From an uncultured Steroidobacteraceae bacterium (GTDB lineage Bacteria; Pseudomonadota; Gammaproteobacteria; Steroidobacterales; Steroidobacteraceae), in assembly GCA_955652795.1 (NCBI GenBank), contig CATPBQ010000008.1, positions 1 to 9,186 of the forward strand: a stretch of DNA of 9,186 bases, read 5' to 3'. Within the stretch, counting starts at the first letter, position 1; every line of letters begins with the position of its first letter. The notes beneath the pieces were generated by a model. That model was not told the DNA's origin, searched no databases, and saw only the letters and a program-made list of their open reading frames with translations. This document shows positions 7,172 to 9,186 of this stretch, in pieces. The translations under genes were made by a program, and so were the position numbers.

Positions 7172-7809
7172 GCCCGCAACGCGCAGCGCTCCGCGTGCGC
7201 CCGCTCCTGGTCATTGCGCTCGCCGCCCTGGGCGTCGCCGTGCACCATCCTGCGCGCGCCGACCAGCAGCGTGACCCGCAGCTGCAGGCGGTGGTCGCGA
7301 AGGCGATCGCCCAGGCGCAATGCTTCACCGACCAGTACGACTCCGCCGTCTGGTACACGCTGATGGAACCGCGGCTGCGGCGCATCGTCAGGGAGAAAGA
7401 CGAGCGTCTCGATATTCTCAAGCAGGTGTACTGCGAAACGCACCGGCGGGGGGAGTCGCGTTTGCCGCCTGGCCTGGTCATGGCGGTCATCGATATCGAG
7501 AGCCGCTTCGATCGCTGGGCGGTATCTCCCGCGGGCGCGGTGGGTCTCATGCAGGTGATGCCGTTCTGGCCCGAGCGGCTGGGCATGCGTCGCTACGAGC
7601 TGATACACGTCGCGCCCAACATTCGCATGGGCTGCGCGATCCTGCGCTTTTACCTCGGCTATGAGCGCAACGACGTGCGCAAAGCGCTGGCGCGCTACAA
7701 CGGCAGCCCCGGGCGGCGTGACTACCCGGACCTGGTCATCAGCCAGTGGACGCGCTGGAACGGCGCGGATGATCTGGGGTTCGGCAAGGCGCCGCCCGCG
7801 CAGCGCTAG
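7168..7809 (+). CDS. exported soluble lytic murein transglycosylase (SLT domain)
   Basis: This is a small peptidoglycan-cleaving enzyme of 213 residues, acting in the periplasm. A signal peptide is clear: basic residues (RVRP), a hydrophobic stretch [13 protein letters not shown], and cleavage expected after ARA at residue 31. The goose-lysozyme-like SLT fold shows DIESRFD with catalytic E111, then [16 protein letters not shown] (120-135) and ALARYNGS (173-180). Those motifs are the usual catalytic and substrate-groove elements of family 1 transglycosylases. The start is TTG 7168, whose last two bases are shared with the proS stop (TTGA), so the two genes are probably translationally coupled. 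GTG at codon 10 is an alternative that still leaves a usable signal peptide. No strong SD is seen. A hairpin begins 2 bases after the stop. Confidence 0.9.
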   Translation: MSPQRAALRVRPLLVIALAALGVAVHHPARADQQRDPQLQAVVAKAIAQAQCFTDQYDSAVWYTLMEPRLRRIVREKDERLDILKQVYCETHRRGESRLPPGLVMAVIDIESRFDRWAVSPAGAVGLMQVMPFWPERLGMRRYELIHVAPNIRMGCAILRFYLGYERNDVRKALARYNGSPGRRDYPDLVISQWTRWNGADDLGFGKAPPAQR

Positions 7810-7810
7810 T

Positions 7811-7835
7811 GCGCGCCACAGGTGCGGTGGCGCGC
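7811..7835. terminator. hairpin between convergent transglycosylase and ggt genes
   Basis: GCGCGCCAC (7811-7819) and GTGGCGCGC (7827-7835) form a perfect 9-base GC-rich stem with a 7-base loop. It starts 2 bases after the transglycosylase stop and lies 24 bases past the end of ggt, so it could serve both strands. Neither side has a T-tract, so simple intrinsic termination is doubtful. It may stabilise 3' ends or act with Rho. Confidence 0.5.
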
Positions 7836-7859
7836 TCACACCCGCGCATTGCGCACGGC

Positions 7860-9186
7860 CTACTTCGCGCCGGCGTCCTTCGCTGCGGCATGTGCCGGCA
7901 ACATGCGCGCGACGCCTTCACGGCGCGAGTCGGCCGCCCCCTCATAGCTGCCGTCGGCGAGACGCGCCACGCCGTGCAATCCGGAGTTTTCCGCATGTCC
8001 GGGTTTCAACTCGATGCCGCGCTCCCGCAGCCCGGCGAGCAGCGCGGGAGAGAACTTGGCTATCTCACCGCTGAAGGTGTCGCCGCGTGCGATGAGGTTT
8101 GGCAGCTCGATCGCCTGTTTGAGGGACAGCTTCCAGGCGAGTAATCCCACCAGGGCCTTGGCATTGTATTCGAGAATCGCGGAGCCGCCCGGAGAGCCGA
8201 GGGCGGCGACGAAGTTGCCGGCGTGATCGAGAACGATGATGGGGGACATCGAGGAGCGCGGACGCTTGCCGCCCTGCACCGCATTGGCGACCGGGCGGCC
8301 GGCGTCGGTGGGCAGGAACGAGAAGTCGGTGAGCTGATTGTTGAGCACGAAACCACGGACCGTGCGTCCGGAGCCGAAGATCGATTCCACGGTGGTCGTC
8401 ATCGAGACCGCATTGCCGTCCGCATCCACGACCACCAGGTGGCTCGTTCCCGCGGACTCGGCGGTCGCATCCCGGCCGCGCGGCACGGGGATCTCCCCCG
8501 GCGGCGGCGCCGCGCCGGCATGTTGGCCGATCAGCTGCATACGCAGGCGCACGTACGCGGGATCGAGCAGCCGATCCACCGGCACCGGCACGAAGCGCGG
8601 ATCCGCGACGTACCGGTCACGGTCGGCGTATATGAGACGACTCGCCTGTGCGAACAGGAACCAGGCCTGAGGGTCCGCGGGGCGGCGCCCGGCGATATCG
8701 GTGTCATCGAGTATGGAGAGCATTTCCAGCAGACACACGCCGCTCGAGGGCGGCGGCGGCACGCACACCGAGTACCCGCGGTAGGGCCGGCACAACGGTT
8801 CGGCCCAGGTCGGGCGATACGAGCTGAGGTCCTTGAGCGTCATGGTCCCCGGAAACGGCGCCTGGTGGGTGGCGGCGACGATCTCACTCGCCAGCGCACC
8901 CTGGTACAGCGCACCCGGACCCTCGAGCGCGATGCGCTCCAGTGTCTGGGCGTATTCCGGATTGCGAAACAGGTCGCCCTCCTGAATGGTGTCGCCGTCG
9001 GGTCGCGAGAACAGCGTGCGCACCTCGTTGGTGGGCGGAAAGGGTGATCCCTCGCCGAGAAACAGCGCGAGCCGCGCCGGAACCTTGAAGCCCAGGGACG
9101 CGGCACGAATCGCCGGCTGAAACAGCTCCTTCCAACGCAGCGCCCCGAGCTTCTTGTGCGCGGCGTACAGCATGGCGATCGCGCCC
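7860..9186 (-). CDS. ggt: gamma-glutamyltranspeptidase, N-terminus cut by window edge
   Basis: This is a periplasmic or exported Ntn-hydrolase that cleaves glutathione and other gamma-glutamyl compounds and can transfer the glutamyl group. About 442 codons are visible. The frame continues past the right edge, and the visible Met at 9173 is internal because GAIAMLYAAHKKLG is a mid-protein family segment. The proenzyme would cut itself before the Thr of GTSHLVVVD (codon ACG at 8447-8445), making it the N-terminal nucleophile of the small subunit. PRSSMSP holds the paired serines for substrate binding, GSPGGS the oxyanion-hole glycines, and DSRREGVA is the usual C-terminal signature. The residue after the nucleophile is Ser, where many family members have TTH. 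VESIFGSG takes the place of the lid-loop region of E. coli Ggt, as in related short-lid enzymes. The gene converges on the transglycosylase gene. Confidence 0.95.
   Translation of the reverse strand, partial: GAIAMLYAAHKKLGALRWKELFQPAIRAASLGFKVPARLALFLGEGSPFPPTNEVRTLFSRPDGDTIQEGDLFRNPEYAQTLERIALEGPGALYQGALASEIVAATHQAPFPGTMTLKDLSSYRPTWAEPLCRPYRGYSVCVPPPPSSGVCLLEMLSILDDTDIAGRRPADPQAWFLFAQASRLIYADRDRYVADPRFVPVPVDRLLDPAYVRLRMQLIGQHAGAAPPPGEIPVPRGRDATAESAGTSHLVVVDADGNAVSMTTTVESIFGSGRTVRGFVLNNQLTDFSFLPTDAGRPVANAVQGGKRPRSSMSPIIVLDHAGNFVAALGSPGGSAILEYNAKALVGLLAWKLSLKQAIELPNLIARGDTFSGEIAKFSPALLAGLRERGIELKPGHAENSGLHGVARLADGSYEGAADSRREGVARMLPAHAAAKDAGAK

Overview
This GC-rich window looks like core chromosome of a gammaproteobacterium, plausibly a high-GC lineage such as Xanthomonadales, Nevskiales or Steroidobacterales. 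The placement is an inference from composition, from the close fit of RF3 and prolyl-tRNA synthetase to the E. coli proteins, and from the rimI-prfC linkage, which recalls E. coli holD-rimI-yjjG-prfC. No insertion sequence, prophage, tRNA, rRNA or CRISPR array was seen. Coding density is very high, and no stretch over about 300 bases lacks a gene.

Layout. Five genes run leftwards in one tight series, in transcription order: pssA (phosphatidylserine synthase, 5391-4609), a family-4 uracil-DNA glycosylase (4601-3858), rimI (ribosomal protein acetyltransferase, 3874-3374), prfC (release factor 3, 3358-1769) and, after a 64-base spacer, a large metalloprotein cut by the left edge (1704-1). The last protein joins a VioB-type ferritin-like module, a divergent ferredoxin domain and the start of a CDGSH iron-sulfur domain. 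Divergent from pssA, proS (5462-7171) and an exported lytic transglycosylase (7168-7809) run rightwards with overlapping ends. A gamma-glutamyltranspeptidase gene (ggt, 9186-7860), truncated at the right edge, converges on them across a perfect hairpin.

The 70-base gap between pssA and proS holds three copies of CTTATCAG, two forming a perfect inverted repeat. That repeat encloses the only strong Shine-Dalgarno sequence near the pssA start. A possible 13-codon leader ORF ends with an ATGA overlap on the proS start.

The most interesting signal is the N-terminus of the uracil-DNA glycosylase. Its first 22 residues match, position for position, the pattern of the N-terminal peptide of the E. 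coli DNA polymerase III psi subunit (HolD), which binds the clamp loader. A Pro/Ala-rich linker joins this segment to the catalytic domain, and the gene lies directly upstream of rimI, where E. coli keeps holD. This suggests a glycosylase tethered to the replisome. The same protein has Ser at one of the four expected Fe-S ligand positions. The second main point is the three-part iron protein at the left edge. The remaining genes are ordinary housekeeping genes.
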